The notes: a model not told the origin generated them from the sequence alone. DNA of 64,000 nucleotides from Cupriavidus sp. BIS7 (GCF_000292345.1 NZ_ALOU01000022.1:1-64000); one strand, 5' to 3'. Positions 28,450 through 37,329 are shown, counted from the stretch's first letter. Translations and numbers: made by a program.

Positions 28450-28485
28450 CGCCAAACTGTCTCTACCCTCTACTCCAGTTTGGCG
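28450..28485. promoter_or_regulatory. Inverted-repeat operator candidate upstream of paiB-like gene
   Basis: CGCCAAACTG (28450-28459) and CAGTTTGGCG (28476-28485) are perfect 10-bp inverted arms with a 16-nt spacer, lying between the broken mocR start and the paiB-like gene. It is probably the former MocR operator. The remaining intergenic sequence shows nothing else clear. Confidence 0.5.
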
Positions 28486-28557
28486 CGACAATCGGCACGA
28501 ATTCGCCACGAATCCACCACGAATCGACTGCCCCAACCCACGGCCTCCGGAGCTGCC

Positions 28558-29199
28558 ATGTACGTCCCCGCCCATTTCGAAGAGTCGCGCCCCCAAGCCC
28601 TGCATGCGCTGATGACCGCCCACCCGTTTGGCACGCTGGTCACGCACGGCAGGAACGGGCTGGACGCCAACCACATCCCATTCGATTTCGATCCCGCTCA
28701 AGGGGCGATGGGGATCCTGAAGGGCCACGTCGCGCGTGCCAACCCTGTCTGGCAGGACGTTGCAAACGGCGATGAAGTGCTTGTGATCTTTCGCGCCGGC
28801 GACGCGTACATTTCGCCGAACTGGTACCCGAGCAAGCACGAGGCGCACCGGCAGGTGCCGACGTGGAACTACATGGTCGTGCACGCGCACGGCCGCATCA
28901 CGATCCGCGATGACGAACGCTTTGTCCGTGGCGTGGTGGCACGCCTGACGCGCACGCATGAGGCAGTACAGCCAGATCCGTGGAAGATGTCCGACGCGCC
29001 AGCGGAGTATCTCGACACGATGCTCAAGGCCATTGTTGGCCTCGAGATCGAAATCACCCGCCTGGAAGGCAAGTCGAAGCTTGGCCAGAACAAGGAGGTG
29101 CGTGATATACGCGGCGCGGGCCGCGCGCTGCTGGCCACGGGCAGCACGTTGATCGGCGAAGCGATGATGGCAAGTGCCGATGCGAAGGAAGAAGAGTAA
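28558..29199 (+). CDS. FMN-binding negative regulator, PaiB-like
   Basis: A 213-residue protein of the PaiB/YumE family (split-barrel FMN-binding fold). Diagnostic are MYVPAHFEE at the N-terminus, HIPFDFD, FRAGDAYISPNWYPSKHEAH and VPTWNYMVVHAHG, followed by the C-terminal helix EIEITRLEGKSKLGQNK. The ATG at 28558 follows CCGGAG. PaiB acts with PaiA on sporulation and protease genes in Bacillus; the proteobacterial role is unclear. It normally stands beside a MocR regulator, which here is destroyed by the islet. Confidence 0.92.
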   Translation: MYVPAHFEESRPQALHALMTAHPFGTLVTHGRNGLDANHIPFDFDPAQGAMGILKGHVARANPVWQDVANGDEVLVIFRAGDAYISPNWYPSKHEAHRQVPTWNYMVVHAHGRITIRDDERFVRGVVARLTRTHEAVQPDPWKMSDAPAEYLDTMLKAIVGLEIEITRLEGKSKLGQNKEVRDIRGAGRALLATGSTLIGEAMMASADAKEEE

Positions 29200-29217
29200 C
29201 GTCCGCGCCTGCCATGC

Positions 29218-30018
29218 TCAGCGTGCAGTCACGTACCGTGGCGCCGGCACATCGCGCGACAGCTGTCCGGCCATTGCCTGGCGCGCACCTTCGTAGGTTT
29301 CCCAGTGTTCGACTGCGTGCAGCGACGGGATCGTAACCAGCTCGCCCCGGTCGAAACCCACCAGCGCAGCATCGACCATGGCGCTGGCAGGCATGACGAT
29401 CGACTTGTCGAGATGTTCGAGCGGCAGGCCGCCGGTTTCCCAGAAATCGGTGGCCGTGGCGCCTGGCAGCACCGCCTGCACGCGCACTCCCTTGCCAGCC
29501 AGTTCGTGATGCAGTGACTGGCTGAACGCCAGCACGAACGCCTTGCTCCCCCCATACACGCCGTTCAGGATCTCGGGCGCGATACTGACGACCGACGAGA
29601 TGTTGATCATCGCGCCCTTGCCACGCGCCACGAATCCGGGCGCGGCCGCATAGGTCAGCCGGGTGAGGGCGGTGACATTGAGGTCGATCATGCGCGTCAT
29701 GGCATCCGCATCGCTATCCAGCAAGGGCGTATGCGTGCCGATTCCGGCGTTGTTGACCAGCAGCGTAATGCTGGCATCCTCGCGAAGCTTGGCTTCCACC
29801 TGCGAAAGCGATTTCCGGTCATTGAGGTCTGCTGGCAGCACTTCGACGACGCGGTGGGTCTCGTCGGTGATGCGGCGGGCCAGTGTATCCAGCTTGTCGC
29901 GGCTGCGGGCAACCAGAATCAGGTCGTAGCCACGGCGGGCCAGCCGGTCGGCATAGATTGCTCCAATCCCTGAAGATGCGCCGGTGATCAGTGCTGTGCC
30001 AAGGTGCGTTTGCGTCAT
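29218..30018 (-). CDS. SDR-family oxidoreductase
   Basis: A 266-residue classical short-chain dehydrogenase: TGASSGIG near the N-terminus, NNAGIG, INISSV (catalytic Ser) and YGGSK (Tyr and Lys). The end has an additional ~40 residues typical of the YqjQ/DltE-like group. The ATG at 30018 follows AAGGAGAACCCTC. It is divergent from a GlxA-type regulator. The substrate is unknown. Confidence 0.92.
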   Translation of the reverse strand: MTQTHLGTALITGASSGIGAIYADRLARRGYDLILVARSRDKLDTLARRITDETHRVVEVLPADLNDRKSLSQVEAKLREDASITLLVNNAGIGTHTPLLDSDADAMTRMIDLNVTALTRLTYAAAPGFVARGKGAMINISSVVSIAPEILNGVYGGSKAFVLAFSQSLHHELAGKGVRVQAVLPGATATDFWETGGLPLEHLDKSIVMPASAMVDAALVGFDRGELVTIPSLHAVEHWETYEGARQAMAGQLSRDVPAPRYVTAR

Positions 30019-30156
30019 GAGGGTTCTCCTTGCGATGTCGATGTGACGTGGATTCGGGATTCGATGAATCCTTGAGCTCCATCGTAGGGTGCCTTGATCA
30101 TGACCGAAATGACGTTTATGGTTAGGTTTTATGCCATCGGCACGAAGGGGCGAATC

Positions 30157-31098
30157 ATGCACCGCATCGGCTTCCTGTTGACAGACGGTTTCCAGGTCAT
30201 GACCCTGGCCACCCAGAGCGTCTTCGAGTACGCAAATCTCGTGGTCGGCGAGACGGCCTATTGCATCGACAACTATTCGATCGGGGGCGGCCCCGTGGTC
30301 TCCTCGATGGGCATGACAGTTGACACGCGCGCAGCCACGACGCGCGTGACCGTCGATACATGGGTAGTGGCAGGCGTAGGGGATCCGCTGGAACAACCCA
30401 CGCCGCAGCCGGTGCTTGAGTTCATCCGCAAGGCGGCGGCACGCGCGCGGCGCACGGTATCGATCTGTACCGGCGCATTCGTGCTGGCCGAAGCCGGTCT
30501 GCTCGAAGACCGGCGCGCCACCACGCATTGGGCTTACGCGCGTGACATGCAGCGGCGCCACCCTGGCATCAAGGTGGAGGACGACCGCATCTACATCATC
30601 GACGGCCCCATCTGGACATCGGCCGGCATGACGGCCGGACTCGATCTGGCGCTGGCACTGGTCGAGAAGGATCTCGGCGCGGAGATCGCGCGCTCGGTTG
30701 CTCACAAGCTCGTGATGCACCAGCGACGCTCGGGAGGCCAATCGCAGCATTCGGAACTGCTGGATATGGCGCCAAAGTCCGACCGAATCCAGATCGCGCT
30801 CGACTATGCGCGAAAACACCTCAACCAGCCGCTGACGGTTGAGGAACTGGCGGAGACCGCACACCTGAGCCCGCGCCAGTTCAGCCGCGTGTTCACCGCG
30901 GAAACCGGCCTGTCGCCGGCCAAGGCGATCGAGAACCTGCGACTGGAAGCGGCGCGGCTGATGATCGAGCAGAGCCGTCATCCGTTGGACACAGTGGCGC
31001 GCGAAACCGGATTCCGTGATCGGCGACACATGCGCGAGGCATTCGTCCGAGGCTTCGGGGTGCCGCCGCAGGCCGTACGGCGGGAGGCTCGCACATAG
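30157..31098 (+). CDS. GlxA-family AraC-type transcriptional regulator
   Basis: A 313-residue two-domain regulator. The N-terminal DJ-1/PfpI-like domain has the nucleophile-elbow-like SICTGAFVLAEAG and the RATTHW stretch. The C-terminal AraC domain has two helix-turn-helices (LTVEELAETAHLSPRQFSRV and LDTVARETGFRDRRHMREAF). The ATG at 30157 follows AAGGGGCG; upstream in-frame ATGs from 30094 are less likely. It probably regulates the divergent SDR gene; the 138-bp gap contains GGATTC...GAATCC (30050-30071) as a possible site. Confidence 0.92.
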   Translation: MHRIGFLLTDGFQVMTLATQSVFEYANLVVGETAYCIDNYSIGGGPVVSSMGMTVDTRAATTRVTVDTWVVAGVGDPLEQPTPQPVLEFIRKAAARARRTVSICTGAFVLAEAGLLEDRRATTHWAYARDMQRRHPGIKVEDDRIYIIDGPIWTSAGMTAGLDLALALVEKDLGAEIARSVAHKLVMHQRRSGGQSQHSELLDMAPKSDRIQIALDYARKHLNQPLTVEELAETAHLSPRQFSRVFTAETGLSPAKAIENLRLEAARLMIEQSRHPLDTVARETGFRDRRHMREAFVRGFGVPPQAVRREART

Positions 31099-31191
31099 CA
31101 ACTGCGTTCAATCGATGCTTTTCCGCGACGATTTCCTGTGATTGCGTGAACAATTAGCTCATTTCATACACATACGCCCCACGCTTTCCAT

Positions 31192-31222
31192 TGCTGGGGA
31201 TACTGGGTGCCTTCCCCAAGCA
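31192..31222. promoter_or_regulatory. Imperfect palindrome upstream of vapBC
   Basis: TGCTGGGGA and TTCCCCAAGCA form an imperfect inverted repeat about 13 bp before the antitoxin start. VapBC complexes usually repress their own promoter through such sites. The assignment rests on position only. Confidence 0.35.
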
Positions 31223-31235
31223 CAGGAGGTACTCC

Positions 31236-31469
31236 ATGCATCAATCGAATCTTTTGAAGAATGGAATCGCGTCTGTCCTGATTCCCGAAGATCTTGCCGC
31301 CACGGACTCTGATATCCGTGCCGAAGTCGAAAAAGCGGACGACGACACTCGCAATCCTTCGAGTCGCCGGAACCTGACCGGGCTGCTGGATATCTTCGCC
31401 GCGTTTCCTTCTGACTTCCTTGTCGATGGCCGCGAGAGCCAGGAGCAGACAGAGCGGGAGGCCTTCTGA
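31236..31469 (+). CDS. vapB: VapB-type antitoxin
   Basis: A 77-residue protein with the VapB layout: an AbrB-like N-terminus (NLLKNGIASVLIPEDLA, degenerate relative to the usual NGxSQAVRLPKE) and the toxin-binding tail LLDIFAAFPSDFLVDGRE ending in EREAF. The ATG follows CACAGGAGGTACTCC. Its stop overlaps the toxin ATG (TGATG). The unusual N-terminus may alter DNA binding. Confidence 0.83.
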   Translation: MHQSNLLKNGIASVLIPEDLAATDSDIRAEVEKADDDTRNPSSRRNLTGLLDIFAAFPSDFLVDGRESQEQTEREAF

Positions 31470-31885
31470 TGCCGGTCTATATGCTCGACACCAACATGTG
31501 CGTCTATCTGATGAAAGACCAGCCACCGCAGGTGGCACTGAGATTGGCGGATTGCCATGAAGGCGAAGTCGTAATCTCCGCGATTACGCTCGCTGAACTG
31601 GAATACGGAGTAACGGTTTCCTCGGAGCCCTGGAGAGCGCGGGTCGCACTCCGCGCACTGGTCGCGCGGGTTCCGGTGCTGCCGCTCACGGCAACGGCTG
31701 CCCACGCATATGGCCCTATTCGTGCAGCGGTGCGCAAGCGGCAGGCAGACGCGCTGGACCGGCTGATCGCAGCGCATGCGCTGGCGGTGGGAGCCACCGT
31801 GGTCACCAACAACGTCCGTGATTTCGGGGCCTATCCGGGCGTGAGGATCGAAGACTGGACGCGTCCGGCAGTTCTCTACAACTGA
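31469..31885 (+). CDS. vapC: VapC-type PIN-domain toxin
   Basis: A 138-residue PIN-domain ribonuclease. The acidic active-site residues are in MLDTNMCVYLM (Asp7), TLAELEYG (Glu) and DALDRLIAAHAL plus VTNNVRDF (Asp/Asn). VapC toxins cleave initiator tRNA or rRNA; the target here is unknown. It forms a two-gene operon with the antitoxin and is translationally coupled to it. Confidence 0.92.
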   Translation: MPVYMLDTNMCVYLMKDQPPQVALRLADCHEGEVVISAITLAELEYGVTVSSEPWRARVALRALVARVPVLPLTATAAHAYGPIRAAVRKRQADALDRLIAAHALAVGATVVTNNVRDFGAYPGVRIEDWTRPAVLYN

Positions 31886-31932
31886 CGCAGAGGCTCTCGG
31901 CCATGCACTCGGACTGGCGCTCGGTCAGGCGC

Positions 31933-32712
31933 TCAGATCGCAGCGAGCGCCTCGAGGTCGTAAAGCTCGATGCGCTTGCCATCGACGCGGATCAGGCCCT
32001 CGCGCTGGAAGCGCGAGAACGTGCGGCTGACGGTTTCGAGCTTGATGCCCAGGTAGCTGCCGATTTCCTCGCGGGTCATGCGCAACGTGAAGTCACGCGA
32101 CGCATACCCGCGCTCCTGCAGCCGGCAGGATACGTTGATCAGGAATGCTGCAACGCGTTGTTCCGACGTCATCCCGGAAAGCAGGATCATCTGCTTGGAC
32201 TCGCGCAGGATCTCGCGGCTCAGCATCTTGTGAAAGTGCTGCTGCAGGCTTTTCACGTCCCGGCACAACGATTCGAGCGGCGCAAACGGAAGGACGCAAA
32301 CGGCGCTGTCCTCGAGAGCGATTGCGTCGCAGTCGTACTCGCCTTCGCCAATGGCGCCAAGGCCAACGGTCTCGCCCGGCAGGAAAAAGCCGGTGACATG
32401 CTCAAGACCGCCCGCATGGCTTGCCACGGTCTTCAGTGACCCCGAGCGGACCGTATAAAGGCTCTGGAAGCGGTCTCCGGCCCGGAACAGGAATTCCCCG
32501 CGATGCACCATGCGCCAGTGGCTGACCACGGCTTCCAATTGCGGAAGCTCTTCGGGTTCCAGGGATGATGCAATGCAGAGTCGGCGCAGGCCGCATCCGT
32601 TGCATCGCGCCGGAAACTGGCGTGCGGCTCCGGAGCCCGCAAACGCGGACGGCTGCGCGTCGGCAATGCCAACCACGGTCTCCAGGTTCCCCGCCTCAAC
32701 TGAGTCATACAT
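31933..32712 (-). CDS. fnr: Fnr-type oxygen-sensing regulator (Crp/Fnr family)
   Basis: A 259-residue regulator with the four cluster cysteines of Fnr: Cys37, Cys40, Cys46 (CNGCGLRRLC) and Cys128 (YDCDAIA), so it should bind an oxygen-labile [4Fe-4S] cluster. The cyclic-nucleotide-like beta roll is followed by the helix-turn-helix MTREEIGSYLGIKLETVSRT. The ATG at 32712 follows GGGGAGAGC and is preferred over one at 32802. Neighbouring alcohol dehydrogenase and stress-protein genes have Fnr-like boxes, so they are likely targets. Confidence 0.93.
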   Translation of the reverse strand: MYDSVEAGNLETVVGIADAQPSAFAGSGAARQFPARCNGCGLRRLCIASSLEPEELPQLEAVVSHWRMVHRGEFLFRAGDRFQSLYTVRSGSLKTVASHAGGLEHVTGFFLPGETVGLGAIGEGEYDCDAIALEDSAVCVLPFAPLESLCRDVKSLQQHFHKMLSREILRESKQMILLSGMTSEQRVAAFLINVSCRLQERGYASRDFTLRMTREEIGSYLGIKLETVSRTFSRFQREGLIRVDGKRIELYDLEALAAI

Positions 32713-32865
32713 GATGCTCTCCCCTGAGCCTGTCAGGCACATGCGCCAAATCAAGCCTCTTTGATCTGATAATTCCTCGTACGCGTGAGTATGGTTGGCC
32801 ATCGCAAAGCCCGAAATCAGCGTCGGCTGATAGCGTCGTCAGGTTCCGGAGCCAACGCGTGAGGT

Positions 32866-33882
32866 TTACCTGACAGGTTGGAAATTGCCGACGTGAAGCA
32901 CCGCCGCCCCAGCCAGCCGGCCGGCGCGAAGGTCGTCAAGTGCTGCATTCGCATCGCGGAGCGGATAGGCCGTGGTATGAACCTGCAACGGGGTGGTGGC
33001 TGCAACCCGCATCAGGCCGTGGCCGTCCTCGCGGGTCAGGTTGGCTACCGACACAATGCGGCGCTCTTCCCACAGTTGGCGATAGGGGAACGATGGGATA
33101 TCGCTCATGTGAATTCCGCCGCAGACCACAATGCCGCCCTTCGCAAGGGCAGACAGCGCAACAGGCACGAGGGCACCCACCGGCGCGAAGATCAGCGCTG
33201 CATCGAGCTGTTCGGGGGCAGTGTCCGTGCTGGCTCCGGCCCAGACGGCGCCAACATCGGTTGCCAGCCGTTGCGCTGCGGAGTCGCCGGGGCGGGTAAA
33301 GGCATAGACGGTGCGACCCTCGGCCACGGCGATCTGGGCGACCAGATGCGCCGCCGCACCGAATCCGTAGATGCCTACGCGGCGCGCGTCGCCAGCCATC
33401 CGCAATGTGCGATAGCCAATCAGCCCGGCGCATAGCAGCGGCGCCGCATGTATGTCGTCGTATCGATCGGGGATGGGGAAACAATAGGCGGCATCTGCCA
33501 CTACGAACTCGGCGTAGCCGCCATCACGCGTGTAGCCGTGGAAAAGCGGCGCGTCGCAGAGGTTCTCGCGGCCGTCGACGCAGTAATTGCAATGCCCACA
33601 CGTGTGGCCGAGCCACGGCACGCCGACGCGGTCCCCGATGGCGGGGGCCGCCACACCCGGGCCCAACGCGTCGACATAGCCGACGATTTCGTGCCCGGGA
33701 ACAAGATCCGGCTTTGGATGGGGCAAATCCCGGTCTACCACATGCAGATCGGTACGACAGATCCCGCAGGCCGACACGCACACCCTGACTTCCCCAGGAC
33801 CCGGCTCAGGAATCGGCAACGTTCGCAGTTGCAGGGTTGGGTTGGTGCCATCGAACACCATGGCTTGCATGGTTGTGTTCAC
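32866..33882 (-). CDS. Zinc-dependent alcohol dehydrogenase
   Basis: A 338-residue medium-chain dehydrogenase of the AdhP/AdhA type. Catalytic zinc ligands appear in ACGICRTDLH and GHE, the structural zinc cysteines in GHTCGHCNYCVDGRENLC, and the nucleotide-binding loop as GIYGFGAAAH. The GTG at 33882 has AAGGAGG seven bases upstream. ATG at 33870 is an alternative. It may re-oxidise NADH under low oxygen, given the adjacent Fnr gene (inference). Confidence 0.9.
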   Translation of the reverse strand: MNTTMQAMVFDGTNPTLQLRTLPIPEPGPGEVRVCVSACGICRTDLHVVDRDLPHPKPDLVPGHEIVGYVDALGPGVAAPAIGDRVGVPWLGHTCGHCNYCVDGRENLCDAPLFHGYTRDGGYAEFVVADAAYCFPIPDRYDDIHAAPLLCAGLIGYRTLRMAGDARRVGIYGFGAAAHLVAQIAVAEGRTVYAFTRPGDSAAQRLATDVGAVWAGASTDTAPEQLDAALIFAPVGALVPVALSALAKGGIVVCGGIHMSDIPSFPYRQLWEERRIVSVANLTREDGHGLMRVAATTPLQVHTTAYPLRDANAALDDLRAGRLAGAAVLHVGNFQPVR

Positions 33883-33939
33883 GATGCGTCCTCCTTGGCG
33901 ATCCTGATAACAATCTTTGGATTCTGGGCGGTCATGTAT

Positions 33940-33953
33940 TTGACTTGGAGCAA
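33940..33953. promoter_or_regulatory. Fnr-box-like site between adh and usp
   Basis: TTGAC-TTGG-AGCAA resembles the Fnr consensus TTGAT-N4-ATCAA with two mismatches. It lies about 60 bp upstream of the alcohol dehydrogenase start and about 95 bp upstream of the first universal stress protein, so it could serve either divergent promoter. Confidence 0.4.
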
Positions 33954-34046
33954 GCCCAGCACACCTTTGCCGATTAGAGTGAACGATAAGTAATTCCTGT
34001 CCTGAAGCCCTGTCTCATATCCCGCCGGACCCGCTCTGGAGCACAC

Positions 34047-34871
34047 ATGGATTTCAAAACCATTCTGGTAGATCTTGCCTCAGATGCCGCGCGCGATGCG
34101 CGCCTTGATGCGGCGCTTACGCTGGCCTCGCTGTTTTCCGCCCGGGTCGTGGGCCTGACCGCTACGGGTACCTTGCTTGACCCGTACCGGAGTGCAGGAG
34201 AAGAGGCCACGCGCTACCAGAAGATGCGTGATGACATGCTGCAAAACCTGCGCCAGGCGGACGCTTCGGCGCTTGACGCGGCAGTTGCCCGGCGAGGCCG
34301 GGGCGTCGACACCACGCACGTCCTGGTCGAGCAGGAGGCAGGCTGGGCACTGGCCACGCTAGGCACCGCAAGTGACCTGATACTGCCGCCGGCGCCCGCG
34401 CTGGCGCACGATACGCCAATGCTGATGGCCACACCGGCCGAGTACGCGCTGCTCAACTCCGGCCGGCCGATTCTGGTAATGCCGCCAGGTACCAGCCTCG
34501 TCCCGGGAGGTACCGTTGTCATCGCCTGGGACGGCAGACGGGAAGCCGCGCGTGCCGTTGCCGATGCCATGCCGCTCCTGGCGCTGGCGTCGCGCGTGAT
34601 CATGCAAGTGGTGCTGACCCGCTCCGGTCAGGGCGAACACCGCGCGGCAGACGCAGTCCGCTGGCTGGCGCATCACGGCGTCGATGTATCACTGCGGATC
34701 GACGAAGGCGCATCGCCCGCGGACAGCCTGATGCGCGTCGTTCGCAATGAAGCCGCGGACCTGCTGGTGACTGGCGGCTATGGCCATTCGCGGCTTGGCG
34801 AACTCGTCATGGGTGGCACCACGCGCACCCTGCTGCGGAACTCGCCGGTGCCGTTACTGATGTCCCATTGA
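34047..34871 (+). CDS. Universal stress protein, tandem UspA domains
   Basis: A 274-residue protein with two UspA-like halves. The second half keeps the ATP-binding-type motif GGYGHSRLGELVMGGTTRTLL (Gx2Gx9G-S/T) and VVIAWDGRREAARAV. The first half is degenerate. It is the first of four stress-protein genes in 3.3 kb, beside fnr and a two-component system. Confidence 0.9.
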   Translation: MDFKTILVDLASDAARDARLDAALTLASLFSARVVGLTATGTLLDPYRSAGEEATRYQKMRDDMLQNLRQADASALDAAVARRGRGVDTTHVLVEQEAGWALATLGTASDLILPPAPALAHDTPMLMATPAEYALLNSGRPILVMPPGTSLVPGGTVVIAWDGRREAARAVADAMPLLALASRVIMQVVLTRSGQGEHRAADAVRWLAHHGVDVSLRIDEGASPADSLMRVVRNEAADLLVTGGYGHSRLGELVMGGTTRTLLRNSPVPLLMSH

Positions 34872-34908
34872 CCGGCGTGCGCGCGGCCCTGGAACGAAGG
34901 AGGGAATC

Positions 34909-35748
34909 ATGCTGGGCTATACAAGTATCTTCGTCCATCAGGATGCCAGCGCGCGCGCCGACGTACGGCGGGACATCGCGGCGCGCCTGGCCATTGCGCA
35001 ACATTGCCGCCTGGTGGGGCTGTGCACGATGTTTTCGCCGGACCCCGACTGGTTCTATCGCATGGATCACGCCGCCAAATGCCTGCAGGAGGATCTTGAA
35101 CACCGCAGGCAAATGCGGGACCGTGTCCGGCAGCACTTCGAGCGCGACATGGCGGATCAGTCAGTCTCGGCGGAATGGCGCGCAGTGGAGGGCGAGCCGA
35201 TCTCCCGGACGCTGCGCGAGATTCATGAGGCCGGGCTGATCGTCGCTGGCCAGTTTGACGAGAGTGACCCGGAAAGCTTCATTGCACCGCAGTTTCTGGA
35301 GTCGCTGGTGCTGGAGTCCGGCCGGCCGGTACTGGTGATCCCCTACACGGGCCAGTTTCCGACGATCGGCTCAAAGGTGCTGCTGGCCTGGGACGGCGGC
35401 CGCGAAGCTTCGCGTGCGTTGCACGATGCGTTGCCGCTGCTGGCCGGCAGCCGCATCCATCTGCTCCATGCCAACGCATCGATGCACAGCCTGCGCACCG
35501 ACGCCGCGCCCGCCGCTTCGGCAGCCCGGCTGCTGGCGGACATTGGCGCCGAAGTCGAGATCGAAAACGAGCCCGCCGCCAATGACCTGGCGATTGGCGA
35601 ACTGATTCTGTCGCGTGCCGCAGACATCGGCGCCGACCTCATCGTCATGGGCGCATACGGCCACGGCAGGTTCCGTGAACTGCTGTTGGGCGGTGTGACG
35701 CGCACGATCCTGTCGTCGATGACCGTGCCAGTGCTGATGACGCATTGA
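34909..35748 (+). CDS. Universal stress protein, tandem UspA domains
   Basis: A 279-residue two-domain universal stress protein. VLLAWDGGREASRALHDALP opens the second domain and GAYGHGRFRELLLGGVTRTI is the nucleotide-binding motif. It lies 37 bp after the previous gene on the same strand and follows GAAGGAGGGAATC, so the two are likely co-transcribed. Confidence 0.9.
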   Translation: MLGYTSIFVHQDASARADVRRDIAARLAIAQHCRLVGLCTMFSPDPDWFYRMDHAAKCLQEDLEHRRQMRDRVRQHFERDMADQSVSAEWRAVEGEPISRTLREIHEAGLIVAGQFDESDPESFIAPQFLESLVLESGRPVLVIPYTGQFPTIGSKVLLAWDGGREASRALHDALPLLAGSRIHLLHANASMHSLRTDAAPAASAARLLADIGAEVEIENEPAANDLAIGELILSRAADIGADLIVMGAYGHGRFRELLLGGVTRTILSSMTVPVLMTH

Positions 35749-35811
35749 CGGCGCCTGCGGCACTCACGCAACTCACACGCAACTCACGCTACTGACGCCG
35801 GATCGGCAGAC

Positions 35812-36660
35812 CTAATAGGAGAAGAGGGTAGGGATCGTGGCCGAGCGCAGCACGGTATCGGTGACGCCGCCCAGCCACTCTTCGCGCAGCAGCCCGCGCC
35901 CGTACGCGCCGCAAACCAGCAGATCGGCGCGACGTTGCGTTGCCACGGCCAGTAGCGCGTCGCCAATGCCCGCCGAGCGCTCCAGCATCAGTTCTATCGT
36001 GGCCGCGTGGACGCCGTGGCGGGCCAGCCACGTCGTCGCGTAGGCGGGCGGCGAGATTGCCGCCTGGCGCCGCGCTTCGGGAGGGATGCACGACACCACG
36101 TCTACCTGGGCGGCGCGCCGCAGCAGCGGCAGCGCGTCATGCAGCGCGCGCGCCGATTCCCGCGTTCCGTTCCACGCCACCATGACAGCGCCATAAGGGA
36201 AATCCGACGCGTCTTGCGGCGGCCCTTGCGGAACGACCAGTACCGGGCGACCGCTCGACAGGATCGCTGTTTCGACGAAATGCCTTGCGACCTCGGTGCC
36301 GGGCTCCGAGCGCTCGGGGCGCCCCACGATCAGCAGGTCGGCAAGGCGTCCTTCGCATTGAATGGCATCCCGCGGTGCCCCTTCGCCCACACGCCAGTCC
36401 ACGGGAAACGTGGCAGCTTCGGTCGCAAGGTCAAAGGCCTGCCGCGCCGCTTCACATGCTGCACCGAGATCTGGATCAAACGCTTGCCGCTCGCGCCGGC
36501 CGTCTGCAGCGTGATAAACCCAAGCAGGTTCGTCGGCGCTCAGCGAGAGCAGCCCGATCAGGGTCGCGTTGAAGGATCCTGCCAGCGCCACCGCATGAGA
36601 CAGCCTGGCTCCAACTGTGGGGGAAGCATCGACGTGGACCATGATCGTCGAAATGTCCAT
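35812..36660 (-). CDS. Universal stress protein, tandem UspA domains
   Basis: A 282-residue two-domain stress protein starting MDISTIMVHVDASPTVGARL. The second domain has VMVAWNGTRESARALHDALP and GAYGRGLLREEWLGGVTDTVL. The ATG at 36660 follows CAGGAGATTTC and is chosen over much longer upstream frames that run through the intergenic region. It is divergent from the single-domain stress protein, with two Fnr-like boxes between them. Confidence 0.9.
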   Translation of the reverse strand: MDISTIMVHVDASPTVGARLSHAVALAGSFNATLIGLLSLSADEPAWVYHAADGRRERQAFDPDLGAACEAARQAFDLATEAATFPVDWRVGEGAPRDAIQCEGRLADLLIVGRPERSEPGTEVARHFVETAILSSGRPVLVVPQGPPQDASDFPYGAVMVAWNGTRESARALHDALPLLRRAAQVDVVSCIPPEARRQAAISPPAYATTWLARHGVHAATIELMLERSAGIGDALLAVATQRRADLLVCGAYGRGLLREEWLGGVTDTVLRSATIPTLFSY

Positions 36661-36729
36661 GAAATCTCCTGGCAGGGCGCCGCGGCGCCGGTCGGTGGTT
36701 CCAATGTATGCGTGGCCTGTGGGGCAGGG

Positions 36730-36743
36730 TTGCGACAGATCAA
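36730..36743. promoter_or_regulatory. Fnr/Dnr-like box 1
   Basis: TTGCG-ACAG-ATCAA has one perfect Fnr half-site (ATCAA) and a 3/5 partner with the correct 4-nt spacing. It lies between divergent stress-protein genes and has a twin 45 bp away. Confidence 0.5.
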
Positions 36744-36774
36744 GAGACCCGGGATCGACAGCGCCTAGACGGCC

Positions 36775-36788
36775 TTGCGGTATATCAA
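36775..36788. promoter_or_regulatory. Fnr/Dnr-like box 2
   Basis: TTGCG-GTAT-ATCAA repeats both half-sites of the box at 36730 with a different 4-nt spacer, which argues that the half-sites, not the spacer, are under constraint. It is about 70 bp upstream of the single-domain stress protein start. Confidence 0.5.
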
Positions 36789-36855
36789 CCGGGCGACTGA
36801 GGTACGGCCTATGCTGGGTGCATCCGGGTGCTGATGCCCGAAAGAGGAGATCGAC

Positions 36856-37311
36856 ATGTACGACCGCATTCTGGTAGCCGTGGATGGCGGCCCATCCTCC
36901 GACCTGGCGATTGCTCAGGCCGCCGCCCTGGCCAAGGCGCTGGGTGCGGAGGTAAAGGTGCTGTACGTGGTGGACGACAGCGACATATTCCTGGACGCAG
37001 GCTTCGTCAACCCACAGGAAATCATGGACGGCCTGGTCAGCGTGGGCAAGAAGGCGCTGGCCGCCGCCGCCCGGCGCCTTCAGGACGCCGGCATACGGTT
37101 CCAGACCGAGTTGGCCGAAAAACCGACGGTGCCGGGCGACATCGCGGGCACCATCATCCGTTCCGCCGAGCATTGGCCCGCGGATGTGATCGTCATGGGC
37201 ACGCATGGGCGCCGCGGCGTGCGGCGCGTCATCATGGGCAGCGTCTCGGAGGGCGTAGTGGCCGGGAGCGGCAAGCCAGTGCTGCTGATCCGTGGCGAGC
37301 CCCTCCACTGA
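36856..37311 (+). CDS. Universal stress protein, single UspA domain
   Basis: A 151-residue single-domain UspA protein. MYDRILVAVDGGPSSDLAI opens it, and GTHGRRGVRRVIMGSVSEGV is the ATP-binding motif. The ATG follows AGAGGAGATCGAC. It is separated by 18 bp from the stop of the convergent response-regulator gene. Confidence 0.93.
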   Translation: MYDRILVAVDGGPSSDLAIAQAAALAKALGAEVKVLYVVDDSDIFLDAGFVNPQEIMDGLVSVGKKALAAAARRLQDAGIRFQTELAEKPTVPGDIAGTIIRSAEHWPADVIVMGTHGRRGVRRVIMGSVSEGVVAGSGKPVLLIRGEPLH

Positions 37312-37329
37312 GTGCCGCCAGCCCGGCGA

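Noticed and set aside
32750-32765. ATCAA-N6-TTGAT upstream of fnr as an Fnr autoregulatory site
   Set aside because: The half-sites are everted and the spacer is 6 instead of 4, so it does not fit the Fnr consensus.
35812-37308. A 498-codon reading of the minus-strand stress-protein gene
   Set aside because: The extra N-terminal part crosses the divergent intergenic region and the opposite stress-protein gene; a good ribosome-binding site supports the start at 36660.
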